Assembly (NCBI GenBank): GCA_013146195.2
Contig: CM028382.1
Span: 118,123,023 to 118,187,022 of the forward strand
Reading direction: 5' to 3'
From: Codonopsis lanceolata
Taxonomy: Eukaryota; Streptophyta; Magnoliopsida; Asterales; Campanulaceae
Length of the DNA: 64,000 bases
In this document: positions 56,001 through 64,000 of the stretch, piece after piece
Numbering within the stretch: the first letter of the stretch is position 1
Layout of the letters: each line of letters begins with the position of its first letter
Position numbers and translations under genes: made by a program
Notes under the pieces: model-generated
The model's input: only the letters and a program-made list of their open reading frames with translations
Databases searched by the model: none
What the model was told of the DNA's origin: nothing

Positions 56001-59000
56001 ATATATATGTTTACATATACCCTATCAATACAATTACCAAACTATCCTTATTGTCTAACACCCTGCTTGAAGCTGCAGCATAGATATTTATCATGTCCAA
56101 CTTGTTACAAAGATAATCTACCCTTATCCTTGTAAGACCCTTAGTGAACGTATCTGCTAGTTGTTCTCCCGTACGCTCATATGAGGTGGAAACAAGATTC
56201 TGTTGGATCTTTTCTTGAATAAAATGACAATCAACCTCTATATGTTTAGTCCTCTCATGGAAAACCGGATTCGTAGCAATATGCATGGCTGCTTGATTAT
56301 CACACCACAATCTCATAGGTAGGGCAACCCTAAAGCCAATCTCTTCCATTAGTTGCTGGATCCACATAAGTTCACATGTTATCTGAGCCATCGCTCAATA
56401 CTCGGACTGTGCACTTGATCTCGCCACCACATTCTGTTTCTTACTCTTCCTAGATACTAGATTTTTGCCCATAAACACACAATATCCTTTAGTTGACCTT
56501 TTATCCGGTGAACCTACCCAATCAGCAGAGAATGCCTCCGCCTGTATATGCCCGTAATTTTCATACAAGATACCTCTACAGGTGCTCCTTTCAAATACTT
56601 CACAACTCGGATCAATGCATTCCACTGAGTATCAGTAGGAGCTGGCTCACTACACTTATTGGAAAAGTAATAGACGAGTTACTACAAGATGGTTCAACTT
56701 ACCAACCAATGTCCGATATCGTTCCGGATTCTCAAGCATCTCCCCTTCTCCAGCTACATGTTTTACATTAGGATCCATTAGAGTGTCGCACGGTTTCACC
56801 CAAGTCCTTTGTTTGAAATTTTGTCAAAAGACACGACTTGAGTGCTTCAATTCCCTGTGTATCACTGCCGGTAATGACAATATCATCTACATAAACAACC
56901 AAAATAATACAACCACCATCTGCCGAAAGAGAACATGATATTATCACATGTACTCCGCTTTAACCCAAACTCTAAAACAACCACACTAAATTACCCGAAC
57001 CAAGCCCGTGGAGACTATTTCAACCCATACAACGACTTTCGTAACCTACATACCTTATTTCTATACTCCTTTTTAGCAATAAGAAGGTTGTTCCATGTAA
57101 ACCTTTTCCTGTAAATCACCGTGAAGGAATGCATTTTTTTTTCTGATAGGTAAAAATATGTATAAATATGAGCGTCAAAATAGGTGACGCGTCCTTTGTG
57201 TACTAGGAGTATACAAACTACTCAATACTAAAACTATTCACAAAATCCACAAAAGAATGACCGAGAGATTGATTTGTCGCAGAACACCACAAAAACATCG
57301 TACGCAAAAGACAATCTCTCAATTGATCCAGCGAAACCTCTATATTATCGAAGATTATTCTATTTCTCTCTTTCCAAATGGTCCACCAAACACCCGCCGG
57401 AATAGCACCCCAAAAAACATTACTCCTCTTGCTATTGAACCGCTACCAACTCAAAAGCATCCCTCGAACAGAACTGGGCATTACCCATGAAATCCCAAAA
57501 AGCCCCAGAACCGTATACCATAAAGAACGAGCCATCGGACAATGCAGTAACAAGTGATTAACACTCTCATCGTTGCCTTTGCACATGTAGCACCAATTCA
57601 CATAAACCATCCCCCTTTTGCCAATGTTTTCTCTTGTAAGAATCGCCTCATGGCAAGCTTCCCAAACAAAAAAAAACGACCCAACTGGGAGCAATACTTC
57701 TCCATATTCCTTTCCATGGGAAGGAATACCTATCACTGCCCGACAAGCAAGAAAATAAGATTTGACAGTAAATAATTTGCTATTCGACGCATCCACCTCG
57801 CCTTATACCACAAATCTCCATTTCCGGAAGATCCCTACGAAGCAAGGGGTTGTAAACCACTCTACCACGGTCAATTTACAGCACTTAACTAACATAGCAA
57901 TTTTTGTCCACAGCAAGATTAATCAGCATAGACTCTCCAAAGTTCAACCTCTCCACACCACTTGTCTTTCCAAAATCTAACTTTCTAACCATTGCCGACC
58001 TCAAAAGAAACAAACCTTTCAAACTGTGCCCACCCTTTGCAAATACCTTTCCAAACTCCTGACCCGAAAGAACCCGATTTTAGGAAATCAATTATGATCA
58101 CCCTCCCTCTCCGTATCGACTGATCACCACCCTCCTCCACAAACCGTCCTCCTCCATGTAACGCCATAGCCATTTGCCAAGTAAAGCTGAATTGAAGCGA
58201 CTTAATTTCTTAATACCTAGACCTCCCTCCCTGATGTATGTTCATACATACCTTATCCCATTTACCTAAATGGAACTTATGCTCCTCCCCTTGACCCTCC
58301 CACAAGAAGTCCCTTTCTTCTCCAATATGCTATGCACTGAAGCAGGAACCACAAACAGCGAAAAGAAGGAAGTGGGCAGACCGGATAAAGTATTTTTTAT
58401 AAGCGTAAGTCTCCCTGCTTTGGACAACAACTGTTTCTTCCACCCCGTCAACCACCGACCAAATCTTTCAACAACCGGATTTCACATAGCTCTACTTTTG
58501 AAAGGCACACCAATCGGCAAACCTAGATAAGTCGAAGGTGAATGAGATATCTTGCACCCAAACACTGAAGCAAGCTGATGAATATGCTCCACCGCACCCA
58601 CCGGGATGATTTCACTCTTAGCGATATTAATTCGAAGACCCGACACCATCCGGAAGAAAATGAACACCAGACGAAGATGACCCAGTTGCGCGACCTCCGC
58701 ATCGCAGATACACATTAATTTTCTGCGATACGGAGGTCGCGCAGTTGGGTTATCTTTGTCTGGTGCTCATATTTTTCCGGAAAATTCTAGAAAAATATTC
58801 CTTAGTATTTCACTACGAAGATTCTCATCCGAACAATTAAAATGAGTTTTAATCTCAGCACAAAAAGAACAAAATAGCTCAAACAATTCATCTCTCGACT
58901 TCATTATTTATAGCCAAGTACTTCTGGAATAATCATCAACGAAGGTAACAAAGTAACTAAATCCCGTTTTGGACGGTACAGTACATGGACCCCAAACATA

Positions 59001-61177
59001 ACTAACTCAAATAGGGATGCAGCCCGTATATTAACTCGAGGAGGATACGACACACGATGGTGTTTAGCAAACTCACAAGACTCACGTGGTAAACTAGAAA
59101 TAGACCCTACTTCAGGACATAACTTCTTTAAGACAGGTAATGATGGATGACCATAACGACAATGTAGTTGGAAAGGAGACAAAGTACTCCGACATGCAAC
59201 TGATGCAGCAGTAGACGAATGAGCAGCAACAATTTCATTGAGTAGGTACATTCCGTTAGATTCACTTCCTTTACCAATAATCTCCCAAGTCCTCAGATCC
59301 TGAAAAAGACAATAGCCAGGAAAGAAAGAGACACAACAATTTAAGGCCTTTGTGATTTGACTCACAAACTCTAAATTAAATGGAAACTTTGGCAAGTATA
59401 ACACACATGTCAATGATAAAGAAGCAACATTAGTACTATTACTACCTAAGACCTTGGAAGAAGATCCATTAGCAAGAGTAACACAAATGGACTTATTTGA
59501 CGACATATAAGTGGATAACAGACTTGAATCTCCTGTCATATGATCAGTAGCCCCTGAGTCAATGCTTGGCCGAGGATAAAAGACATGTTATAGGTTTACT
59601 TGACTTGGCTAGAGTTGCTTTGGAAGACGAGGAAGAAGGTTGTTGTGACATCTGGTACTGTGTAAACTTGGAAAACTCCTCATCACTATAACGACTGTAT
59701 GGGTTTCGGGTTGGGGCATCTGTTCACTTGTCTGCAAGACTGTATGGGCACACCTCAACTGTTGTTACTTTTGCTGATACTCTTGTTGCTACTGAGTGAG
59801 AGCCCTAGGACACTGACTCTTGATATGACCTTAATCTAGGTCCTCCACGACCTCCGGGAGCTCTATCACCTCGAGTTCCACCTTGAAAACCGCCTCGGCC
59901 ACCATCTCTACCACCACACTAACCACTGCTGTGTGAAACTAATGCTGATCTCTGAGATAACTCCACCACCTATGATGACTCACTACTCCCATTCCTAGTT
60001 GCCGTCAAAACTCTATCCAAGGCATCAGACAAAGTAAAGTCTTTGCTCGACAATAACTGAGATCGAATCACATCATAGTCCTTTTCCAAGCCTGATAACC
60101 AACTAAATATCAATAACTTCTCGCGCTGAGATTTCATCTCCTCGATATTATTAGAGATAGGCATAGCGGCAGTGAAATCCTCACTCACACGCATGAAGTC
60201 ATAATAGTAATCCATAATGTTCCGTCCTTTTTGACTAGGACGATGAACCTCCTGTGACAAATTATACAATTTATTCAAGTTACTTGCTCCGGAAAACCTC
60301 TTCTGCAAAAGTGTCCACAACTCTTTGACTGTCTTGCAATGTTGCATAGATAGTATAACTTTCCTACTTCTACCGTTCACAATCTTCGGAAACAAAACCT
60401 TGTCATCATCCAACCACACTTTGGCCGCCTTTTTTTCGGTAGGACAATCTTCAACGAGATGTCCTTTCCGTAAACCACCCATGTTTACCTGTATAAAATA
60501 TCTCCATTATGCAAAATTCGACCCATCTGCCGACTGCCTCCAATATTATGTCAATCAGTCTATTATGGGTTGAAACAACCATCATGATTGTCCCTGACGA
60601 TGATGCATCCTCAGCCATCGAAATACACAAAAATAAATGAGATCAACAACCTACAAGTATCAAATCATATCCTCAAGTAACCAAGAAGAACTCTGTTGTG
60701 TCACAAACAACCAGTCTATGTCCCAACATTGTTAATCAAATACAGATTCGACTTGCCCACACTGAATCGGAGACCTAGGGCACAAAAATTGAGTTCACGC
60801 GCGACCACTTACCGGCACGTGATGTCAGAAAACAGCCTACTCCGGCAGGTGATTTACACAGACAGATTCGCCTGCCTATTCCAAGCCTAACCCTTGTCTC
60901 AAAATCTCCATTAGATCTCTCTAAGTTGTTCAATCGATCACGGGTTCATATACTCTGTTCAAAGTCACCTTGTTATTGTGTATTAGTCCAGCTCTGATGC
61001 CATATAAGTTGTAACTAATACATAACAACAATCGTGAAAGAATAAAGTAAATAGAAAAAAATGAGAGAAGAAGAGAGAAACAGAGAAGAGAGAAGGGAGA
61101 GAGAACGCAAGAGAATTATCGCAGCCGTAGTGTTCTGCGTAACCCTTCATGTTACTGCATATACGATATATATATAC

Positions 61178-61209
<32 letters not shown>

Positions 61210-63417
61210 GTTTACATATACCTTACCAACACAATTACTAAACTATCCTTATTGTCTAACAAGAGTAAAGCGTACCTCTTCAATTGGGATATAGGGAGTA
61301 ATAGACTTGAGTTTAGAACTCATCTGTGAGAATGACTCTTTTGAAGTAGTTTCATATGTACTACCTTTTATTATTGTTATTTCTTACTTAGTGTTTCCAT
61401 GTCTCATGCAACTGGATAGGGGCATCCTGCACCTTGTAGACTCAATAAAAGTTGAAACATCCAATCCAACCAGTTGGTAAGATGTGTGGCCGTGTCAGGA
61501 TCTTTATGACAAAGGCTTCCCTCGCTGAACCCGGGATTGTATCCTATTGTATTTCCATATGTTAGAAGAGTTCTATGCCATCATTAATCATCATCGCATT
61601 CCTTGATTTTCAGTGGAGACTACAGAATGGATTTTAGTATTTTTTTCTTTCATACGCTGAAGCATCGACCCTTGCTAGGTTTATGACATATTAAGACATT
61701 CATCTAAATTGCCGTGAGTTTCCTTTGATTATCATTGTTCCTGGAATTGGTCATTCTCATTTGTTATCTACTTTCCAAATGCAGATAAAAGTCCTTTTAA
61801 TGGCTGTTAAGGGTTTCAATCCTGAGTGTGGTGACGCTGCGTATACTATGGGCATTGTGGACCTGTTGCTTGAATGTGTGGAATTGTCTTATAGACCTGG
61901 TTAGTGACTTGTCTCTTCATTACTTCCTCAAAATGATAGATTAGATTGTGTGGTACCAATTTTCTCTATGATGTCTTGCTTCTTCAATATGCCTTCAACT
62001 TTTGCTGGTACAAAAATAAATATATGTCAACATGGTATGATTCTCTTTCTAAACTTACACAATTTGTTCATTTAGCAATTTCAGGACTGATTTTTGTTAT
62101 GACTTTGAAAAATAATGAAAGTAATCTGCTAATATTAGGCAAAAGATCAGAATTTTAACGGTGGTAGTGTTTTCCTTTCTTCTACTTTATAAAATTATGT
62201 CTATCATTTGAAAACCATACTTATGCTAACTGAAGAAAAATGATTTTGTAGAGGCCGGTGGCATCAGGCTAAGAGAGGATATCCATAATGCTCATGGCTA
62301 CCAGTTTCTTGTTCAGTTTGCATTGGTTCTTTCAAAAGATCAAGGTTTTAAAGCCAGTCGTTCCAAGATTATTTCTGACCAAGACTCAACCTCAGAGAGT
62401 TCCAATTCATTTACTGGTGTGAGCATGCGGGATGGAAATGGAAGAGGTGGTGACAACTCACCAGAAAATCTATCTCCAACACTCTCTAGGTTGCTTGATG
62501 TTCTTGTTAATCTAGCTCAGATAGGTCCAGCTGATGCTACTGGATCAAAAGGCTCCAAAAATTCTCATATGAAGTCCAGTGGCCAAGGCAGGAGTCGAAC
62601 TTCGTCTTCTGATTGGCTTGCTGATGAAGTTTGGGAGCAAAGCAATAACAAAGTTAAGGACCTAGAAGCTGTCCAGATGTTGCAGGACATTTTCCTTAAA
62701 GCAGATAGTCAGGAATTGCAGGGAGAAGTACTAAACAGAATGTTCAAGATATTTTCAAGTCATCTTGAGAACTACAAATTGTGTCAGCAGTTGCGAACGG
62801 TGCCCCTCTTGATCCTCAATATGGATGGTTTCCCCCCATCTTTGCAAGAAATAATCCTCAAAATTCTTGAATATGCAGTGACTGTTGTGAACTGCATACC
62901 TGAACAAGAATTGCTTTCACTTTGCTGCTTGTTGCAGCAACCGATAACATCTGAATTAAAGCACACTATTTTGTCTTTCTTTGTAAAATTATTATCCTTC
63001 GATCAACAGTACAAAAAAGTCCTGCGAGAAGTTGGCGTGTTGGAGGTTCTATTAGATGATCTCAAGCAGCACAAGTTTCTTTTGGGGCCAGAGCAACATA
63101 ATGTTGATATGAATCAACTGGAAAGAAAATCCAGCCCCAGCAGCTTCAAGAAACACTTGGACAGTAAAGATGCAATTCTGTCTTCACCGAAATTAATTGA
63201 TTCTGGCTCTGGAAAGTTTCCTCTTTTTGAAGTTGAAAGCACAATTGCAGTTGCTTGGGACTGTTTGGTCGCATTATTGAAGAAAGCCGAAACTAATCAA
63301 GTGTCATTTCGTTCTGCTAATGGCGTAACCATTGCTCTTCCTTTTTTGGTATCTTATATCCACCGCCCGGGAGTCCTTAGGGTGTTGTCATGTTTGATTA
63401 TTGAAGATGTGGCACAG
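39491..63417 (+). CDS. SPI: SPIRRIG-like BEACH-domain protein, 5' part (exons 1-10)
   Basis: SPIRRIG is a very large plant BEACH protein (about 3600 residues in the family) involved in trichome and root-hair morphogenesis, endomembrane traffic and mRNA processing-body function. Ten exons join in frame to 744 codons: 39491-39654, 44273-44342, 44431-44516, 45183-45318, 45427-45483, 45809-45988, 50586-50777, 50925-50990, 61785-61899 and 62252-63417. All introns are GT-AG. Family landmarks in order are MKWVTLLKDFKEKVGL at the start, DKHELELDFKRYWEEF, ETHIFSFVVGRAFVTDIEKL, HIMKALSS, IQLHRHAMQILGLLLVNDNG, DLLLECVELSYRPEAGG and QELLSLCCLLQQPITSELKH. This is the ARM-like N-terminal region. The concanavalin-like, PH, BEACH and WD40 domains lie beyond the window. 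The start at MKW is chosen because it is the usual family start. Coding sequence is uninterrupted, so the gene looks intact despite about 20 kb of transposon-laden introns. Confidence 0.95.
40042..40053 (-). mobile_element. Extreme 5'-truncated LINE insertion (12 bp)
   Basis: The 12 bases TTTTTTGATAAG equal the last bases (tail side) of the LINE family found elsewhere in this gene. They are flanked by a perfect 15-bp direct repeat TAAATTCGAGTTATT (40027-40041 and 40054-40068), as a LINE target duplication would be. This is inferred from matching tail and duplication. Confidence 0.65.
40725..40955 (-). mobile_element. LINE 3' fragment in SPI intron 1
   Basis: The minus strand encodes the last part of the LINE ORF2 (WSIWKERNGRIFENIE, then FWCHES and PFVEFVDN), followed by the family 3' UTR motif with GTATAC and GGCGCGTCACC. 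It is strongly 5' truncated. Confidence 0.75.
41081..43334 (-). mobile_element. 5'-truncated LINE in SPI intron 1, interrupted by a solo LTR
   Basis: Reverse-transcriptase thumb pieces (42867-43315, with LPTYFLSLSVVPASI and RDFLWEGKSSVQNF) and a zinc-binding RVT domain (42224-42634, with VAFFAWEMANEAILTGDNL and CFLCKESEESVNHLVLHYP) lie in order on the minus strand. The 3' tail at 41081-41094 plus 42009-42030 is split by the LTR. A 15-bp duplication ATCTATCTGTTATTT flanks it (41066-41080 and 43335-43349). It lacks the catalytic RT core and cannot move by itself. Confidence 0.85.
41095..42003. mobile_element. Solo LTR inserted in a LINE tail
   Basis: The 909-bp segment starts TGTAGAATGTGAG and ends CTACTACA. 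A perfect 5-bp target duplication AAGGT flanks it (41090-41094 and 42004-42008). Removing it rejoins the LINE tail consensus (GATAAAGGTAAATGAATAT). No internal coding part is left, as expected after recombination between two LTRs. The parent family is not identified. Confidence 0.85.
44273..44342 (+). CDS. SPI: SPI exon 2
   Basis: Acceptor GCAG, completing SRDKHELELDFKRYWEEF and the SSSSEK motif; donor AAG|GTTGCT. It lies 4.6 kb from exon 1. Confidence 0.9.
44431..44516 (+). CDS. SPI: SPI exon 3
   Basis: Encodes EKEKALNLTVDVFCRLVKHH and what follows; it ends two bases into a methionine codon before GTATGA. Confidence 0.9.
44869..45011. repeat. Direct repeat of 28 bp in SPI intron 3
   Basis: An identical 28-bp block containing CTTCAGCTAGTTCACAAGC occurs at 44869-44896 and 44984-45011, 87 bp apart. 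Perfect identity suggests a recent duplication or the flanks of a lost insertion. Confidence 0.85.
45183..45318 (+). CDS. SPI: SPI exon 4
   Basis: Completes the methionine codon and encodes LVETHIFSFVVGRAFVTDIE and SKTRSLEIESVLGFFSEVAK; donor AAG|GTCTGC. Confidence 0.95.
45427..45483 (+). CDS. SPI: SPI exon 5
   Basis: A 19-codon exon, DGIQPGSNLLHAVEILVSG, between TGCAG and GTATAT. Confidence 0.9.
45809..45988 (+). CDS. SPI: SPI exon 6
   Basis: Sixty codons starting PIDKQSLLDSGILCCLIHIL and ending PVRRLE before GTAGGC. Confidence 0.9.
46244..46473 (-). repeat. 3' LTR of the intron-6 copia element
   Basis: TG...CA ends (TGTTGAAATATG and ATCATCTAACA) followed on the right by CTCTCCCTCAAATT, the complement of a polypurine tract. 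About 230 bp. Confidence 0.7.
46661..46972 (+). mobile_element. LINE 3' fragment inserted in the copia RNase H region
   Basis: The plus strand encodes the end of ORF2 (FWDVAPMAVCWSIW, then RCFENVKRSSIEELKKSI), followed by the 3' UTR with GGACGCGTCACC and a tail TTTTCAAAAAAATAAAATAA. Copia RNase H sequence lies on both sides. Confidence 0.75.
47144..48201 (+). mobile_element. LINE with internal deletion, SPI intron 6
   Basis: Starts within the reverse transcriptase (LRGLRQGDPLSPFLF, LLFAGDTLVF, in which the first catalytic D of the family FADD box is G), continues to KKQYLSKGGRS and then jumps straight to VVFFMWEAANEALLTWDNL of the zinc-binding domain; several hundred bases between are missing. 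It ends with the family 3' UTR (GGACGCGTCACC) and an A run. An 18-bp target duplication, 17 of 18 identical, flanks it (47126-47143 and 48202-48219). Confidence 0.85.
48297..48497 (-). mobile_element. Short 5'-truncated LINE inserted into an older LINE tail
   Basis: A T run followed by GATAAGTAAAGAATATAAAT and the GGAACGCGTCC motif identifies the family tail in antisense. The flanks AATACCGACTTTACTTT and AATACAGACTTTACTTT are its target duplication with one mismatch. Confidence 0.8.
50331..50397 (+). mobile_element. Very short LINE 3' tail
   Basis: ACGCTCTGATATTTATATAC followed by TTACCATTATCAAAAAAAAAA parallels the last 45 bases of the family. It lies at the right edge of the copia remnant. 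The left border is uncertain. Confidence 0.45.
50586..50777 (+). CDS. SPI: SPI exon 7
   Basis: Sixty-four codons, VEGSVVHIMKALSS through IQLHRHAMQ, after TGTAG and before GTAATC. Confidence 0.95.
50925..50990 (+). CDS. SPI: SPI exon 8
   Basis: Twenty-two codons, ILGLLLVNDNGSTAKYIRKH and two more, before GTATGT. A 10.8-kb intron follows. Confidence 0.95.
51246..51632. repeat. Tandem duplication of about 194 bp in SPI intron 8
   Basis: Copies start at 51246 and 51440 with CTTGTGAARAGGGAATGCC and share AACTTTGRTTMTC and AGCATCTTGGATGGTTCA-type blocks. Many substitutions separate them. Confidence 0.8.
51640..53006. other. Intron 8 sequence without recognised gene
   Basis: The stretch 51700-52470 has the look of decayed transposon sequence, with a short self-complementary pair (TTGAGTTACAACCCAATTTTG near 51795). 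No domain or boundaries found. A (GT)n microsatellite of about 25 bp follows (53008-53032). Confidence 0.4.
53043..53628. mobile_element. Possible MITE with TTGTCAAAGGCG ends
   Basis: The left end TTGTCAAAGGCGAGAGGCG and the right end CACCTTTAACAA are imperfect inverted repeats, a pattern seen in a common plant repeat. It contains an (AT)n tract (53124-53148) and a GC-rich centre. No target duplication is visible. Confidence 0.4.
53629..54289. other. Intron 8 sequence, LTR-leader-like relic
   Basis: CTTAACATAGTATCAAACTA near 53731 resembles the decayed junction of a copia LTR and a tRNA-Met primer site. No other copia part is attached. Nothing else recognised. Confidence 0.3.
54295..56060 (-). 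repeat. 3' LTR of the intron-8 copia element, split by a LINE
   Basis: The outer 26 bases (TGTAACTAATACATAACAAC...) match the other LTR, then a LINE intervenes, and the LTR resumes near 55878 and ends TTGTCTAACA. The polypurine complement CCCTGCTTGAAG follows. Confidence 0.85.
54321..55877 (-). mobile_element. 5'-truncated LINE inside a copia LTR
   Basis: A T run and GATAAGTAAGGTATAAGTAA mark the 3' tail. The zinc-binding domain (54564-55067, with VAFFVWEAAGGVILTGENL and CYMCKSEEEDVNHLLLHCS) and the thumb region (55192-55873, with LPTSYLGLPLGSSFKNR and RRLAGWKRRFLSKGGRRTL) are in order and almost uninterrupted. No target duplication is visible; part of the LTR seems deleted at the right junction. 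Confidence 0.85.
56011..57130 (-). pseudogene. Copia RNase H and C-terminal RT, intron 8
   Basis: RNase H is readable at 56011-56391 (MRLWCDNQAAMHIATNPVFH, EQLADTFTKGL) and 56395-56625 (GYCVFMGKNLVSRKSKKQN, then RSSAQSEY), separated by one stop. The reverse transcriptase piece up to 57130 includes a decayed YVDDIV box (about 56880-56900) and ends at AFLHGDLQEKVYMEQP, where the LINE starts. Confidence 0.8.
57131..58780 (-). mobile_element. LINE inside copia pol, with an inverted 5' end
   Basis: The tail (T run, CTGATAGGTAAAAATATG, GGTGACGCGTCC) is at the left. The zinc-binding domain (57443-57796), thumb pieces (57985-58451) and RT end (58482-58715, with LRINIAKSEIIPVGAV) follow on the minus strand. 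The last 59 bases (58722-58780) are an inverted copy of 58650-58708. The flanking copia parts do not meet, so the insertion coincided with, or preceded, loss of part of pol. Confidence 0.8.
58650..58780. repeat. Inverted repeat, 59-bp arms and 13-bp loop
   Basis: Arms 58650-58708 and 58722-58780 pair with about eight mismatches by eye, sharing CTGCGATACGGAGGTCGCGC-like sequence. It lies at the 5' end of the LINE and would form a strong hairpin. Confidence 0.9.
58781..59600 (-). pseudogene. Copia protease, pre-integrase and integrase start, intron 8
   Basis: The protease motif IDSGATDHMTGD is at about 59530-59565. The frame 58904-59539 continues with the GAG-pre-integrase domain (LHCRYGHPSLPVLKKLCPE, in which the first zinc ligands are altered) and the beginning of the integrase core (VMFGVHV where the D of the usual DVWGP is lost). 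The piece 58781-58900 reads AEIKTHFNCSDENLRSEILR and ends at the LINE junction. Confidence 0.75.
59970..60620 (-). pseudogene. Copia gag, intron 8
   Basis: From a start near 60618-60620 (MAEDASSSGTIM) the frame passes one break near 60480 into a 170-codon piece with WTLLQKRFSGASNLNKLYNL, YYYDFMRVSEDF and FSWLSGLEKDYDVIRSQLL, typical of plant copia Gag. A glycine/arginine-rich tail follows at 59830-59960 in another frame; no intact zinc knuckle is seen. Confidence 0.8.
60991..61002 (-). promoter_or_regulatory. Primer-binding site of the intron-8 copia element
   Basis: Reads TGGCATCAGAGC on the minus strand, one base from the initiator tRNA-Met consensus TGGTATCAGAGC, and lies seven bases inside the 5' LTR. 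Confidence 0.85.
61010..61261 (-). repeat. 5' LTR of the intron-8 copia element
   Basis: 252 bp, TG...CA ends (TGTAACTAATAC and TTGTCTAACA). It contains an AT/ATAC-rich microsatellite (61166-61210). It matches the interrupted 3' LTR closely outside the microsatellite. Confidence 0.9.
61785..61899 (+). CDS. SPI: SPI exon 9
   Basis: Encodes IKVLLMAVKG through ECVELSYRP; it ends one base into a glutamate codon before GTTAGT. Confidence 0.95.
62252..63417 (+). CDS. SPI: SPI exon 10
   Basis: A long exon of 1166 bp starting with the rest of the glutamate codon and AGGIRLREDIHNAHGY, with a variable S/N/G-rich insert (about 62350-62470), then NLSPTLSRLLDVLVNLAQIG and the strongly conserved KDLEAVQMLQDIFLKA block. 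It ends EDVAQ before GTTTGC. The next exon is not in the window. Confidence 0.95.
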
Positions 63418-64000
63418 GTTTGCGCTGTTTCCTATTCCCATTGTATTTTGTTCTCTTTATTATTATTATGATTATTTATTTTCTGGATTTTTTTTTCAGA
63501 GAGTCCTCTAATTGTAAAGATTTTGAAATCGAGTGTATCGGATACTATCAGCCCCACATTTTTTAAATTCTGAATGAGTGGAAAATCTAAGATCACTAGT
63601 CTTAATACGAAGCATAACTGGAAACTGACATGAAGTTACCTTGCTAGGCTGGTATAGATTGGTTGGGTGATGAGCTATGATTTGCCTGCCGCTTTTGGTG
63701 TGCAGTTTGTCTTTGGTTAGCACACACTGGCAACTGAACTACTTTGACATGTTCACAACGAGAATTGGGATGACTTGGAACATACCTTGTCAACAATCTG
63801 AATAGTTATCCAATCATTAAGTTTGTTGAGTTTTGCCTTCCGAGAAAGGGGTTTTGTAGTTGTGGATAGTTTCATAAAAAAAGGTTAAGCATGTGTTTCG
63901 GAGGGATTCAGCGATCAACCTGGTTAATCTTAGGTCTCTGTTTTTCTGTTTATAAACTAGGCTGTTGCAGTGGTGATGACCCTTATTATTGGACAAGATT
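63418..64000 (+). other. Start of SPI intron 10
   Basis: Noncoding sequence after the donor GTTTGC. I find no match to the next expected SPI segment before the window ends. Confidence 0.7.

Larger units (their letters stand above)
54295..61261 (-). mobile_element. Ty1/copia element in SPI intron 8, with two nested LINEs
   Basis: Both LTRs are present (54295-56060 including a LINE, and 61010-61261). A perfect 5-bp target duplication AGAGT (54290-54294 and 61262-61266) fixes the borders. On the minus strand the order is 5' LTR, primer site, gag, protease, integrase start, then a LINE in place of the integrase end and RT start, then the rest of RT, RNase H, polypurine tract and 3' LTR. It is antisense to SPI and accounts for most of the 10.8-kb intron. 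Frame breaks and the lost segment make it nonautonomous. Confidence 0.9.

Overview
The window is nuclear DNA from a flowering plant, most likely a eudicot. It is AT-rich and holds Ty1/copia, Ty3/gypsy, LINE, SINE, MULE, hAT and PIF/Harbinger-type sequences, an intron-rich host gene with GT-AG introns, and a 100-N assembly gap. The species cannot be named from the sequence.

Only one host gene is convincing: the 5' part of a SPIRRIG (SPI/BCHA-type) BEACH-domain gene on the + strand. Ten coding exons between 39491 and 63417 splice in frame into 744 codons, and the gene continues past the window end. The BEACH and WD40 parts are not in the window. Introns 1, 6 and 8 (about 4.6, 4.6 and 10.8 kb) are swollen by transposons: several insertions of one LINE family in both orientations, a solo LTR inserted in a LINE tail, a decayed copia element in intron 6, and a copia element in intron 8 that carries two LINEs of its own.

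Positions 1-10294 hold an LTR-like stretch, a broken hAT transposase with a BED finger, the gap, and a decayed Athila-like gypsy element on the - strand (tRNA-Asp-type primer site, 1.3-kb 5' LTR; the 3' LTR is missing). Positions 10295-15466 are noncoding and include two long-inverted-repeat (foldback-like) elements with TTCGG/CCGAA palindromes. Positions 15467-23987 look like one large gypsy LTR with repeated U5-like segments, split by a complete but disabled copia element (17309-22726, TSD TTAAG).

Positions 24.8-37.3 kb are the most interesting part. Three long-TIR, 9-bp-TSD, Mutator-like elements each carry a fragment of an unrelated host gene: the EXO70 N-terminus, a growth-regulating factor (QLQ plus the start of WRC), and the ARM repeats of a U-box-type protein. 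None contains a visible transposase, so they are Pack-MULE candidates. Two tRNA-derived SINEs, AT-rich tandem repeats, and Stowaway-like, hAT-like and Tourist-like MITEs fill the space between them. The SPI promoter and a short upstream ORF that overlaps the SPI start codon as ATGA lie at 38.7-39.5 kb.
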